Source of the DNA: JADLDB01 sp040752975
GTDB lineage: Bacteria; Myxococcota; Myxococcia; Myxococcales; Myxococcaceae
Reading direction: 5' to 3'
NCBI GenBank assembly: GCA_040752975.1
Contig: JBFMHF010000006.1
Location: 41,585-105,584 of the forward strand
DNA length: 64,000 bases
Shown: positions 7,618 through 15,796 of the stretch, one piece after another
Layout: each line of letters opens with the position of its first letter
Position numbering within the stretch: the first letter of the stretch is position 1
Made by a program: the position numbers and the translations under genes
The notes under the pieces: generated by a model
Told to the model about the DNA's origin: nothing
What the model saw: only the letters and a program-made list of their open reading frames with translations
The model's database searches: none

Positions 7618-9200
7618 CATTCCTCCAGGGAGAGGGCGAGTCCGACGACGGCGGCAAGAAGGCACAGGTCCGCGGGGCGAGCGAGGGGAAAATCGAAGAA
7701 GGCGCGGGTGGCGCTCGCGGCGAGGGCCGCCAGGAGAGCCGAGGCGATGGGACCCGACGCGCGCCACGCCCGGTGTAGCCCCAGGACGAAGACGAGCGCG
7801 ACGGCCACCAGGCCCAACAGCCCGCGTTCCAGGAGCAGCTCCAGCCAGTCGTCGTGAACGTGGTCCTGCAGCGCGGCGAACCGCGACCAGCGATGGGCGG
7901 CCACGCACGAGGCGTCCACTCCGCAGCGCGCGCGCCACCACTCCACCTCCCAGGCGGGCCAGAGCGCCTCCACCGCGCCGGGGCCCAGGCCGAGCAGGGG
8001 GGCGTCCAGGGCATGCGGCGCCGCGACGCTCGTGAGGTACAGCCGCCCCTGCAGCGCCTCGGCCGGCGATCGACCGAGCAACGGGCCGAGGAGCGCGAGG
8101 AACGCCACGCCCGCGAGGCCCCACCCCAGCCGGCGGCGCGGGGGACGGCCGTCGCCCACTCCGGGGTCCCTCGAGGGGCGCTGCGGCGTGGGGGCATCGA
8201 CGCTGGCAGTCGGACGCGTGCGCTTGACACCCACCGAACCAGTGGAAGCCCGGGGCGGCGCGGCGGGCCGGGCGTCCGCAGGCGCGCTCGTGCGCTCGAC
8301 GCTCCCGGAATCGGCCGAGGCCTGGGGCGGCGCGGCGGGCCGGGCGTCCGCAGGCGCGCTCGTGCGCTCGACGCTCGCGGAATCGGCCGAGGCCTGGGGC
8401 GGCGCGGCGGGCCGGGCGTCCGCAGGCGCACTCGTGCGCTCGACGCTCGCGGATCCAGCCACGCGTCCGTCCGGCGTGGACGTATGGGCGGGCGCCGTCG
8501 CTCCTTCGCGCTCGCCGTGGGACGGCTCCTCCCCACGGGAGCCTCGACGGGTCGCGTGGAGGGCGCCAACGGCCGCTGCCACCACCAGCCCCGCAGCGGT
8601 GGCGAAGGACCTCGTCACCGCGAGCGCCGCGAGGAGCGCACCCGAGGCAAGCAACCAGAGGCCAGCCCGTGCGTGGGCCTGGCGGCGCGCCTGCAGCCAC
8701 GCGCCGACCGCGAGACAGAGGACCAGCGTCAGCGCCGAGGCGACGAAGTCCGGATTCCCCAGCGTGGCGTACAGGCGGACTCTCCCTGTCGCATCCGGGC
8801 CCAGCGCGCCGAAGGGGTCGATCCTGGCGGCCTGGAGGAGGACCACGAGGGACACCACCCCGCCGCTCGCGACGGCCGCGAGGAACAGCGGCTTGAGTTC
8901 AAGGCCGCTCGACGCCCACGCGAAGAGGGCGACACCGAAGGCGAGCTGCGTCCACACCGCGTCCGGCGAAGCGAGCTGGCCGGCTGACGCAGAGAGGACC
9001 GTCGAGAGGAGCGGCGCGGCGAAGAGCAGCTCGATTCGGCGGCGAGAGAAGGGGAGGAGCGCCAGCGACAGGGCGGCGCCCCCGGCGAGGGCGAGGCCCT
9101 TGGGGCCGTGGAAGGGCGAGTCGAGCCAGGGCGCCACCACGAGGAGCGCGGCGGCGACGGTGACCGCTGGAAGGGCGCCGCGGGCGAGCCACTTGAGCAC
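7617..9200 (-). CDS. O-antigen ligase/polymerase-like membrane protein with repeat insert
   Basis: About 527 aa and polytopic. Roughly ten hydrophobic segments are visible, for example TVAAALLVVAPW and GLLGLVAVALVFVLGLHRAW. The C-terminal pattern GLGPGAVE.......HVHDDWLELLLERGLLGL is the signature of the Wzy_C (O-antigen ligase/polymerase) superfamily: an H-x-H/D loop followed by E-x-G-x-x-G. The role would be transfer or polymerisation of surface polysaccharide at the inner membrane. Between two membrane segments lies a hydrophilic insert with three near-identical 24-aa units (SVERTSAPADARPAAPPQA). The start is uncertain: GTG 9200 sits directly before the first membrane segment, and ATG 9332 would add 44 residues. 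It is first in a minus-strand operon, diverging from the MaoC gene. Confidence 0.78.
   Translation of the reverse strand: MLKWLARGALPAVTVAAALLVVAPWLDSPFHGPKGLALAGGAALSLALLPFSRRRIELLFAAPLLSTVLSASAGQLASPDAVWTQLAFGVALFAWASSGLELKPLFLAAVASGGVVSLVVLLQAARIDPFGALGPDATGRVRLYATLGNPDFVASALTLVLCLAVGAWLQARRQAHARAGLWLLASGALLAALAVTRSFATAAGLVVAAAVGALHATRRGSRGEEPSHGEREGATAPAHTSTPDGRVAGSASVERTSAPADARPAAPPQASADSASVERTSAPADARPAAPPQASADSGSVERTSAPADARPAAPPRASTGSVGVKRTRPTASVDAPTPQRPSRDPGVGDGRPPRRRLGWGLAGVAFLALLGPLLGRSPAEALQGRLYLTSVAAPHALDAPLLGLGPGAVEALWPAWEVEWWRARCGVDASCVAAHRWSRFAALQDHVHDDWLELLLERGLLGLVAVALVFVLGLHRAWRASGPIASALLAALAASATRAFFDFPLARPADLCLLAAVVGLALSLEE
8251..8455. repeat. 72-bp tandem repeat inside the O-antigen-ligase-like gene
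   Basis: Units begin near 8251, 8323 and 8395, each with GGGGCGGCGCGGCGGGCCGG. The first two are complete and nearly identical; the third is partial. The period is a multiple of three, so the frame is kept and each unit adds 24 residues rich in Ala, Pro and Ser. Confidence 0.9.
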
Positions 9201-9391
9201 GGGCGGCGGATGTTGCCATGAGCACGCGCTGCACCGGCCGCTTTCGAGCCCCAGCCCGGCGTACTCGCTCCTGCGGCCGAGGAGTCGACTGGCTGCGGCG
9301 GCGCTCGCGCCGAGCGCTGCACGCCGTGCCATCTCGGGCGCCCCTGCTGGCCTCGTCTCCCCGACGACGCGACAGGGGCGAGTGATCCGGC

Positions 9392-9397
9392 TAGATG
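9392..9397 (+). promoter_or_regulatory. Putative -10 element (TAGATG), leaderless-type
   Basis: The hexamer TAGATG ends 7 nt before ATG 9405, and no Shine-Dalgarno lies between. This spacing would put transcription start at or next to the start codon. The same arrangement recurs before many genes in the window. Confidence 0.4.
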
Positions 9398-9404
9398 GCC
9401 GCGC

Positions 9405-9854
9405 ATGGTGCGCTGGTACTTCGAGGACTTCACCCCGGGGATGACGTTCGAAGCGAAGGGCCCCACGCTGACCCGCGAGGCGATCATCGAGTTCGCGCGC
9501 CAGTTCGATCCGCAGCCCTTCCACCTGGACGAGGAGGCCGCGAAGAAGTCGCTCTTCGGCGGGCTGGCGGCGTCTGGCTGGCACACCGCCGCGCTGGCCA
9601 TGCGGATGATGGTGGACTGCTGGATGAACGACTCGGCCTCGCTCGGCTCTCCCGGTTTCGACGAACTGCGGTGGGTGAAGCCGGTGCTGGCGGGCGACAC
9701 CCTCTCGGGAAGGGCGACGGTGCTGGAGGTGAAGCCGTCGCAGTCGAAGCCTTTCATGGGCGCGGTGCGGATGAAGTGGGAAGTCTTCAACCAGAAGGGC
9801 GAGCTGGTGATGCACACCACCAACTGGGGCCTCATCAAGAAGCGGGGGGCCTGA
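9405..9854 (+). CDS. MaoC-like (R)-specific enoyl-CoA hydratase family protein
   Basis: 149 aa, the usual single-hotdog length. It carries the hydratase signature: FARQFDPQPFHLDEEAA supplies the catalytic Asp and His, followed by the FGGLAASGWHTAALAMR helix. These enzymes hydrate trans-2-enoyl-CoA, but the fold also covers dehydratases and binding proteins, so the substrate is not settled. It is followed 1 nt later by epmA, suggesting a two-gene transcript. I see no functional link between the pair. Confidence 0.88.
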   Translation: MVRWYFEDFTPGMTFEAKGPTLTREAIIEFARQFDPQPFHLDEEAAKKSLFGGLAASGWHTAALAMRMMVDCWMNDSASLGSPGFDELRWVKPVLAGDTLSGRATVLEVKPSQSKPFMGAVRMKWEVFNQKGELVMHTTNWGLIKKRGA

Positions 9855-9855
9855 G

Positions 9856-10845
9856 GTGCCCTCGGAGCGGCAATGGCAGGCGGCGCGCGCGCGGCGCTCG
9901 ATGTACGGCGCCCTGCGGAGCTTTTTCGAGCTGCAGGGCTACCTCGAGGTGGAGACGCCGTGCCTGGTGCCCACGCCGGGCCTCGAGCCGCACATCGATC
10001 CCTTCGAGGTGCCCTTCGTCCCCCAGACGGACGTGGGGGCGCGCCGCTCGCTCTACCTCCACACCAGCCCCGAGTACGCGATGAAGCGGCTGCTCGCCGA
10101 CGGCAGCCCGCCGCTGTTTCAGCTCTGCAAGACGTTCCGCAACGGCGAGGTGTCGCGCTCGCACAACCCCGAGTTCACCATGCTGGAGTTCTACCGGCCG
10201 CGCGCGGACTACCACGCGATCATGGCCGACCTGGAAGGCGCCCTCGGGGCGGTGGAAGCCCAGGTGACGCCCGACACGCAGCTGTTCCGCAGCACGCCGT
10301 ACGAGCGCCTCACCGTGCGGGACGCGCTGGTGCGCTACGCGGGGATCGATCTCCGGCGCCACCCCGATGGCGCCAGCCTGAAGCGGGCGGCCGAGGCGCA
10401 GGGCGTGCACGTGGGCGCGTCGACGGCCTTCGACGACGTCTTCTTCCACGTCTTCCTCGAGAAGGTCGAGCCCAACCTGGGCCACGCGCGGCCCACCTTC
10501 CTCATCGAATACCCCGCCACGATGGCTTCGCTGGCGCGGCTCAAGCCTTCGGATCCGACGGTGGCCGAGCGCGTCGAGCTGTACGTCAAGGGCGTGGAGC
10601 TCGCCAACGGCTTCTCCGAGCTGACAGACGCGGTGGAGCAACGCAGGCGGCTCATCGAAGAACAGGACCTCCGGCGGGCCGCGGGCCGACCCGTCTTCGC
10701 GCTCGACGAGAAGTTCCTCGAAGCAGTGGGACGCATGCCGCCGTCGGCCGGCATCGCGGTCGGCCTCGATCGCGTCCTCATGCTGCTGCTCGGCGCGCGC
10801 GACATCTCCGACGTGCTGCTCTTCCCTGCGCACGACTTCGTCTGA
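9856..10845 (+). CDS. epmA: EF-P lysyl-transferase-type class II LysRS paralogue (EpmA/GenX)
   Basis: 329 aa, close to E. coli EpmA and about 170 aa shorter than lysyl-tRNA synthetase because the N-terminal anticodon-binding domain is missing. Class II motifs are clear: motif 2 FRNGEVSRSHNPEFTMLEFY, the preceding LYLHTSPEYAMKRLLA, and motif 3 GIAVGLDRVLMLLLG. EpmA attaches (R)-beta-lysine to a conserved Lys of elongation factor P. Neither efp nor epmB is in this window. The GTG start lies 1 nt after the MaoC stop. Function beyond the family is inferred, since some orthologues may act differently. Confidence 0.9.
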   Translation: MPSERQWQAARARRSMYGALRSFFELQGYLEVETPCLVPTPGLEPHIDPFEVPFVPQTDVGARRSLYLHTSPEYAMKRLLADGSPPLFQLCKTFRNGEVSRSHNPEFTMLEFYRPRADYHAIMADLEGALGAVEAQVTPDTQLFRSTPYERLTVRDALVRYAGIDLRRHPDGASLKRAAEAQGVHVGASTAFDDVFFHVFLEKVEPNLGHARPTFLIEYPATMASLARLKPSDPTVAERVELYVKGVELANGFSELTDAVEQRRRLIEEQDLRRAAGRPVFALDEKFLEAVGRMPPSAGIAVGLDRVLMLLLGARDISDVLLFPAHDFV

Positions 10846-10856
10846 GAAGTGGCGCT

Positions 10857-10874
10857 TCTTGATGCGCATCAAGA
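10857..10874. promoter_or_regulatory. Perfect 18-bp palindrome after epmA
   Basis: TCTTGATGC followed directly by GCATCAAGA is a perfect inverted repeat with no spacer, 12 bp after the epmA stop. Without a loop and T-run it is a better candidate operator than a terminator. Confidence 0.5.
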
Positions 10875-10878
10875 GGCG

Positions 10879-10910
10879 GTTGCGATCTAATATTGATATT
10901 GATTCGCAAC
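10879..10910. promoter_or_regulatory. AT-rich dyad operator candidate
   Basis: Arms GTTGCGA (10879-10885) and TCGCAAC (10904-10910) are perfect complements. They flank an 18-bp AT-rich core containing two direct ATTGAT copies. The AT content is striking against the surroundings. The core resembles Fur-type binding sites, and it lies 23 bp before the ATG of the next gene. Confidence 0.5.
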
Positions 10911-10933
10911 ATCCCGAAGAGAAGATCCCCGGC

Positions 10934-11449
10934 ATGAGACCTCCTTGCTGGGCGCTCCTCGTCGTGCTGCTCGCCTCCCCGGTGTTGGCCCAGAAGGCGG
11001 CGGTGCTTCGCCTGCCGCGCGCGCCGGAGCCGCTGGGCGAGTTCTCCTCGGAGGTGGAGGAGGCGATGGAGGTTCCAGCGGAGCCCGGGCTGTCCCCGGA
11101 GCCGGTCTTCGAGCGTCTGGGGAGCCGGCTGTACCTCGGCGTCACGCAGGTCGTCGCGATCCCACCGGAGCACCCGCAGGAGCCGCCGCAGCTCGAGCCG
11201 GCGCTCAAGGCCGCATGGCGGGCCACGCCGCTGGTGTCGCTGGGGGTGGAGTACGTGGGCACGCTGGGGCCGGTCGCGCAGCCGTCGCCGCTGGGCGAGC
11301 AGTCTCATCGCCTCTTCGCCGCGGTCGATCTCGATTGGACGCGCGCGCTGCCGCGCTGTTGGCTGAACGTCGCGCTGGGCTACGACTTCACGGGGCCGGA
11401 AGGCTGGGTGGGGCGGCTCACCCTGGCCTTCGACCTCGAGCCGCGCTGA
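10934..11449 (+). CDS. Small exported protein, probable outer-membrane barrel
   Basis: 171 aa from ATG 10934, where a signal peptide starts (MRPPCWALLVVLLASPVLAQ). The upstream in-frame ATGs near 10859 precede the operator-like dyads and add no plausible sequence. A Glu/Pro-rich stretch (residues about 25-60) leads to amphipathic strands such as LVSLGVEYVGTLG, HRLFAAVDLDWTR and VGRLTLAFDLEP, as in the last strands of small outer-membrane barrels. I cannot name the family. The dyads immediately upstream suggest regulation by a dimeric repressor, possibly metal-responsive. Confidence 0.7.
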   Translation: MRPPCWALLVVLLASPVLAQKAAVLRLPRAPEPLGEFSSEVEEAMEVPAEPGLSPEPVFERLGSRLYLGVTQVVAIPPEHPQEPPQLEPALKAAWRATPLVSLGVEYVGTLGPVAQPSPLGEQSHRLFAAVDLDWTRALPRCWLNVALGYDFTGPEGWVGRLTLAFDLEPR

Positions 11450-11467
11450 CAGCCGGGGCGTGGGTGG

Positions 11468-11473
11468 TAGGGT
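11468..11473 (+). promoter_or_regulatory. Putative -10 element (TAGGGT)
   Basis: The hexamer ends 8 nt before GTG 11482, and no Shine-Dalgarno is present. Confidence 0.33.
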
Positions 11474-11481
11474 GTCGAGGC

Positions 11482-12228
11482 GTGCCGCCCAAACCGCTGG
11501 ACCTCCTCCGCACTGCGTTCGCCGGCGCCGCCGCCGTGGGCCTGACGGGCTCGCTGTCGGCAGTCGTCTCCGCGCTGACGCTCATCGACGAGCGCGCACC
11601 GGACTCCACCATCCGCCTCTGGGCGGACTCGGTGCTCAAGGCTTCGCGGGTGCGGACGAAGGCGGTGGGGCTGGACAACCTGCCGCCAGGCAACTTCGTC
11701 CTGTGCGTCAACCACCAGTCGAACTTCGATGCGCTGGTGCTGTTCCGCCACATCGAGCGGCACATGCGCTTCGTGGCCAAGGCCCAGCTGCGCAAGGTGC
11801 CCATCTTCGGCTTCGCGCTGGAGCGCGCGGGCAACATCTTCGTCGATCGCACCGGCACCAGCGCCGATCGCGAGAAGCTCCAGACGGCGGTGCAGGCGGT
11901 GCGGGAGCGCGTGTCGGTGGTCTTCTTCGCGGAAGGTACGCGCAGCGACGACGGCGTCTTGAGGCCCTTCAAGAAGGGCGCGGCGATCATGGCCCTCGAG
12001 GCGCAGGTGCCGCTGGTGCCGGCGGCGGTGGCAGGCACCCATCTCATCCTCCAGAAGGGCAGCCTGGCGATTCACCCCCGGCCCGCCGCGCTGTGCATCG
12101 GACCGCCCATCGAGACGGCCGGCCTGTCGGTCGACGCGCGGGACGTCATCACCGAGCGCGCGCACGCTGAGGTCGCGCGGCTGCTGGAGGAAGGCAACCG
12201 GCTGGTCGCGGAGATGGAGCGCGGCTGA
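11482..12228 (+). CDS. 1-acyl-sn-glycerol-3-phosphate acyltransferase family (PlsC-like)
   Basis: 248 aa. It contains the acyltransferase blocks in order: the HX4D motif NHQSNFD (His78, Asp83), FVDRTG for glycerophosphate contact, EGTRS (Glu near 150), and the later PLVPAAVAGTH. The role is acylation of lysophosphatidate or a related lysolipid at the inner membrane. The N-terminal segment (LRTAFAGAAAVGLTGSLSAVVSALTL) is hydrophobic enough for membrane contact. GTG 11482 is chosen because the homologous segment starts there. The next gene is convergent, 9 bp away. Confidence 0.9.
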   Translation: MPPKPLDLLRTAFAGAAAVGLTGSLSAVVSALTLIDERAPDSTIRLWADSVLKASRVRTKAVGLDNLPPGNFVLCVNHQSNFDALVLFRHIERHMRFVAKAQLRKVPIFGFALERAGNIFVDRTGTSADREKLQTAVQAVRERVSVVFFAEGTRSDDGVLRPFKKGAAIMALEAQVPLVPAAVAGTHLILQKGSLAIHPRPAALCIGPPIETAGLSVDARDVITERAHAEVARLLEEGNRLVAEMERG

Positions 12229-12237
12229 GGGGTACGG

Positions 12238-13629
12238 CTACGGCGCCGTGAAGAGGCAGCGCGTGTTCGGGATGCCGATGTCCGCGAGCACGTAGAGGTA
12301 GTACTGCTTGCCTGACTGCAGGCGCGTGGGCGGCACGTTCATCGGAGGGAAGGCCTGGCTGACGCCCGCGGGGATGACGCCGTACGTCACCTTCGTGGAC
12401 TTGAGCGGCGTGCCCTCCACCGGAACGTCGAGGCGCCAGAGGGTGCCCTGCGGGAGGTCGAGGTTGGGTGGCACCGTGGGGTTCGCGCTGCCCGCCTCGA
12501 GCACGTAGACGTACCGCGCGTCGCCATTCGTCCACGTGAGGACACCGTCGGCGCCGACGCCCTCGCCTTGCTCGCACGCCGTCGGCTGGTAGAAGCGCTG
12601 CGTGTCGAGGGGCCCGCCTCCGTATTGGCCGGTCCAGTCCTCACGCTTCAACCCGCGGAAGGCGGCTTCGGCCTCGAAGAAGCGCTGCATGCGCGCCGGA
12701 TCCGTCGTGGGGAACATGGTGCCCACGGGCTGGTCCGGCGTCGGTCGCCAGAAGCCGTTGTTGTCCGCGGGGTCGAAGGCGCCGAAGCCGACCGTGTCGA
12801 TCCACCCCGCGCCCATCGCGATGCCGCGCGGGAAGAAGCTGTTCATGAAGTTGCCGGGCGACTCGAGGTACCACTGCGACGGGCCGTTCGGGGCGCGGGT
12901 GCTGTGGCAGCAGACGCAGGCCGACGCGGTGATCTGCCCCTTCACCCAGTTGAGCTCGGCGACGTACGCCGGATCCGACATGCGGGCGTCTTCTCTCGCC
13001 GCGTCCGGCGCAGGAGGGACGCCATAGTACGGGCGTTGCGTGCGCACGCGATCGCAGCTCGCGTAGTTCGAGAAGTCACGCCCTTCCTCGGTGGAGGCGC
13101 TGATCAGCTCCCAGGTGCACACCTGCCCGTTGGCGCTCTTGCCAGGGGGCTCGCCCGGCAGCGGATCCTTGCAGGTGAGCACCGGCGGCTGGAACGTCGG
13201 AAGGCCCGAGCCGCCAGCGCCGGGCTCCACGCCGCCACACACGGGCGATGGATCGAAGACGCCGCCTCCGAAGAACTCGCACCCCCGCTGCGACGGCCCA
13301 CACCGCGACGCGTCGTCACCCGGGAAGGTGATGCGCTCGTAGCGGACGTCCTTCTCCTTGGTGAAGATGCAGTAGCCCAGCCGCACCTCGATGTCGCACG
13401 CGCTGCCCAGCACGATGGTGCTGCCGTTGCCCTTGCAGTCGTCCGTGGCCGTCTTCTCGTCCCACTCGCCGACGTAGTCCTTGCACTCCTCACGCTGGCT
13501 GAAGCGGTTGACGTAGGTGCAGTTGCCGATCACCTTGTCCGGCAGGAGCGGCACCGGGCCTCCGCCGCAGCCACAGCTCGCCGCCAGTGACAGACCCACG
13601 CCCGAGACCACCCATCGAAGTGCACGCAT
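12238..13629 (-). CDS. Cys-rich lipoprotein with one c-type heme motif
   Basis: 463 aa from ATG 13629, which has a strong GGAGGG upstream. The signal MRALRWVVSGVGLSLAASCG gives a lipobox ending SC at residue 19. The mature part has many cysteines (for example ECKDYVGEW, TCKDPLPGE and WELISASTEEGRDFSNYASC), so disulphides are likely outside the cytoplasm. A single CVCCH (Cys238, Cys241, His242) fits the C-x-x-C-H heme c site. The C-terminal half is Trp/Phe/Pro-rich and resembles secreted myxobacterial proteins of unknown role. Heme attachment is an inference, because extra cysteines around the motif could also form a disulphide or metal site. Confidence 0.75.
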   Translation of the reverse strand: MRALRWVVSGVGLSLAASCGCGGGPVPLLPDKVIGNCTYVNRFSQREECKDYVGEWDEKTATDDCKGNGSTIVLGSACDIEVRLGYCIFTKEKDVRYERITFPGDDASRCGPSQRGCEFFGGGVFDPSPVCGGVEPGAGGSGLPTFQPPVLTCKDPLPGEPPGKSANGQVCTWELISASTEEGRDFSNYASCDRVRTQRPYYGVPPAPDAAREDARMSDPAYVAELNWVKGQITASACVCCHSTRAPNGPSQWYLESPGNFMNSFFPRGIAMGAGWIDTVGFGAFDPADNNGFWRPTPDQPVGTMFPTTDPARMQRFFEAEAAFRGLKREDWTGQYGGGPLDTQRFYQPTACEQGEGVGADGVLTWTNGDARYVYVLEAGSANPTVPPNLDLPQGTLWRLDVPVEGTPLKSTKVTYGVIPAGVSQAFPPMNVPPTRLQSGKQYYLYVLADIGIPNTRCLFTAP

Positions 13630-13729
13630 CCGACCCTCCGGTTTCGTTTCCGGAGACGCGTACGGCGCTGCGGGCGGCCATGTTTCGACAAACCTTAAAC
13701 GCCGCATCAGGGCCAGCGAAAACAGGCGC

Positions 13730-14653
13730 TTAGGCTGCTCCCGGGGGCGACTTCCAGCGCTCGTGCATCCACACCCACTGCTCGGGGTGCTCGCGAATGG
13801 CGTCCTCGATGCCCTTCGTCAGGGCCGCGGTGAGGGCCGTCACCTGCGCGTCGTCGCCGTCGCCATCGGGCACCTGCACCTCGCGCATGACGATGCGGTA
13901 GCGGTGCTTGTCCACGCGGTGGCAGAAGCCGGTCATCACCGCCGCGCCGGTGCGCAGCGCGAGATCGGCCGCGGCGCGGGGCGTCTTCGCGAGGTGGCCG
14001 AAGAAGGGCACCCACACCGACTGCACCCTGGTGTCCTGGTCGATGAGCAGCCCGAGGAAGGAGCCCTGCTTCAACGTGCGCAGCATCTCCTTCGCTGCGC
14101 TGGTGCGCCCGCGCCAGATGGGCCTCACCCCGCCGGAGGAGCGGAAGCGCTCGATGAGGGCCGTGGTGCGTGGATCCGACGCCTCACGGGCGATGGTGAA
14201 GACCGGGTAGCCGGCGAGGCCGGCGCGCCGCGCGAGCAGCTCCCAGTTGCCCACGTGGCCGGTGACGAAGACGACGCCCTTCTTCCGGCCCAGGCACTCG
14301 TCGAAGGCGGCGCGAGAGTCCGGTGTCCAGTCCACCCACTCGTCGACGCGCGCGTCGATCTGCCGCACGCACACCAGCTCTCCGGCCATGCGCCCCAGGT
14401 GGCGGAAGCACGCCTTCATCAACGCGAGCCGCTCGGCCTCGGGCTTCTCCGGGAAGGCCCGCGCCAGCGATGCCAGCGCCTTCCGACGCTCTCTGCGCGC
14501 CAGCACCGCGGCGAGGGCCCCGACGCGTTCGCCGAGGCCCGCGGCCCACTTCACCGGCAGCAGCGACAGCGCGCCCACCAGCGCCCGTACGAAGACGTAG
14601 CGCACCGCGCGCCGAAAGCGCTTGGACGGCGGCGGGAGAGGGGTGTCGGCCAC
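13730..14653 (-). CDS. LpxL/HtrB-type lipid A acyltransferase
   Basis: 307 aa. The lysophospholipid/lauroyl acyltransferase signature is present: GHVGNWELLARR (His133 to Glu138, HX4E) and GLLIDQDTRVQSVWVPFFG. A hydrophobic N-terminal segment (RALVGALSLLPVKWAAGLG) anchors it at the inner membrane. Members add a secondary acyl chain to Kdo2-lipid A. Which acyl position is modified cannot be read from sequence. The GTG start lies only 26 bp from the divergent ureohydrolase ATG, so the two genes share one small promoter region. Confidence 0.9.
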   Translation of the reverse strand: MADTPLPPPSKRFRRAVRYVFVRALVGALSLLPVKWAAGLGERVGALAAVLARRERRKALASLARAFPEKPEAERLALMKACFRHLGRMAGELVCVRQIDARVDEWVDWTPDSRAAFDECLGRKKGVVFVTGHVGNWELLARRAGLAGYPVFTIAREASDPRTTALIERFRSSGGVRPIWRGRTSAAKEMLRTLKQGSFLGLLIDQDTRVQSVWVPFFGHLAKTPRAAADLALRTGAAVMTGFCHRVDKHRYRIVMREVQVPDGDGDDAQVTALTAALTKGIEDAIREHPEQWVWMHERWKSPPGAA

Positions 14654-14661
14654 GGCGTCGC

Positions 14662-14669
14662 GCTATACA
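14662..14669. promoter_or_regulatory. Overlapping divergent -10 elements (GCTATACA)
   Basis: Read on the plus strand TATACA (14664-14669) ends 10 nt before the ureohydrolase ATG. Read on the minus strand TATAGC ends 8 nt before the acyltransferase GTG. The intergenic space is only 26 bp, so both promoters must overlap here or lie inside the opposite gene. Confidence 0.4.
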
Positions 14670-14679
14670 CCTGAACGCG

Positions 14680-15786
14680 ATGCGTCCACTCGAAGAGCTG
14701 GCGGCGCTGCTCAAGCCCGCGGGCGGTGGCCTGTACCTGGTCTCCACCGGGAAGGCAGAGCAGGATCGCCTGCAAGAGCGCCTGTACGGCGTGGCCTCCG
14801 AAGCCCGGGTGCGCGCGGCCTTCGAGGCGTCGCTCGGGAAGATCGCCACCGCGAAGGGCGTCCTGCTCGGCCTCCCGTCGGACGTGGGCGCGGGCTTCCG
14901 GCGCGGGGCCAACCTCGGTCCCCAGGCCATTCGCACGGCGGTCCTCGACCAGGGCATCGACCTCGCCGCCCGCGGAGTCGTGGACATCGGCGACGTCTTC
15001 GTGGTGCCGCAGCTCCTGCACGACTCCATGTTGTCCGCAGCGCAGCTCGAGGCGAGCCGCGCGGCGCTGTACCCCGAGGTCTCGCTCGCGGATCGCGCGG
15101 CGCTGCCCGTCTCACCGCTCTCCATCGCCGAGCGGGCGTGGAGGCTGGTGCTGGAGGTGAACCCTCAGGCGAAGCTGTTCGCCCTCGGCGGCGACCACTC
15201 CTGCACCTGGCCCGTGGTGCCGGCGCTGCAGGCGCGCGCGAGGGAGGGGGCGTGGGGCATCGTGCAGTCCGACGCGCACACCGATCTCCTCGAGACCCGG
15301 CTGGGCGTGACGTACTGCTTCGGCACCTGGAGCTACCACGCCAACGACGCGCTCGGCCGGAAGGGCCGGCTCACCCAGGTGGGCATACGCGCCACGAGGA
15401 AGACGCGCGAGCACTGGGAGTCGACGCTGGGCGTCCGGCAGTTCTGGGCCGAGGCGGTGCGGGCCCGGCCGAAGGAGTCGCTCGACGAGGTGCTGGCCCA
15501 CGTGAAGGCGAGCGGCGTGTCGCAGGTGTACTTCTCCAACGACATCGACGGCACCGACGCCGCCTGGGCAGACGCGACCGGCACGCCCGAGCCGCGGGGC
15601 CTCGAGCCGGACTGGCTGGTGGAGTTGATCCGCCGGCTGGGACGCGAGGTGGGGCTCCTGGGAGGCGACGTGATGGAGGTGGCGCCGGACCTCGCCCCCA
15701 CGCCGGAGAGCCGCGGGCGCACCCTGAGCGTGGCGGTCCGCTACCTCGACGAGACCATCGACGCAGCGCTGGGCAGGCACCGCTGA
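14680..15786 (+). CDS. Ureohydrolase family (arginase/agmatinase/formimidoylglutamase-like)
   Basis: 368 aa, somewhat longer than the usual 300-330. The metal-binding motifs are in order: GGDHS (about residues 170-174), SDAHTDLL (near 196) and SNDIDGTD (near 286, the SXDXDXXDP box; the final Pro is Ala here). The binuclear Mn2+ site therefore looks largely complete. The reaction is hydrolysis of a guanidino compound to urea or formamide plus amine. The unusual last motif makes the substrate uncertain. It is followed by a small lipoprotein gene 23 bp downstream. Confidence 0.88.
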   Translation: MRPLEELAALLKPAGGGLYLVSTGKAEQDRLQERLYGVASEARVRAAFEASLGKIATAKGVLLGLPSDVGAGFRRGANLGPQAIRTAVLDQGIDLAARGVVDIGDVFVVPQLLHDSMLSAAQLEASRAALYPEVSLADRAALPVSPLSIAERAWRLVLEVNPQAKLFALGGDHSCTWPVVPALQARAREGAWGIVQSDAHTDLLETRLGVTYCFGTWSYHANDALGRKGRLTQVGIRATRKTREHWESTLGVRQFWAEAVRARPKESLDEVLAHVKASGVSQVYFSNDIDGTDAAWADATGTPEPRGLEPDWLVELIRRLGREVGLLGGDVMEVAPDLAPTPESRGRTLSVAVRYLDETIDAALGRHR

Positions 15787-15796
15787 CTGTGGCATC

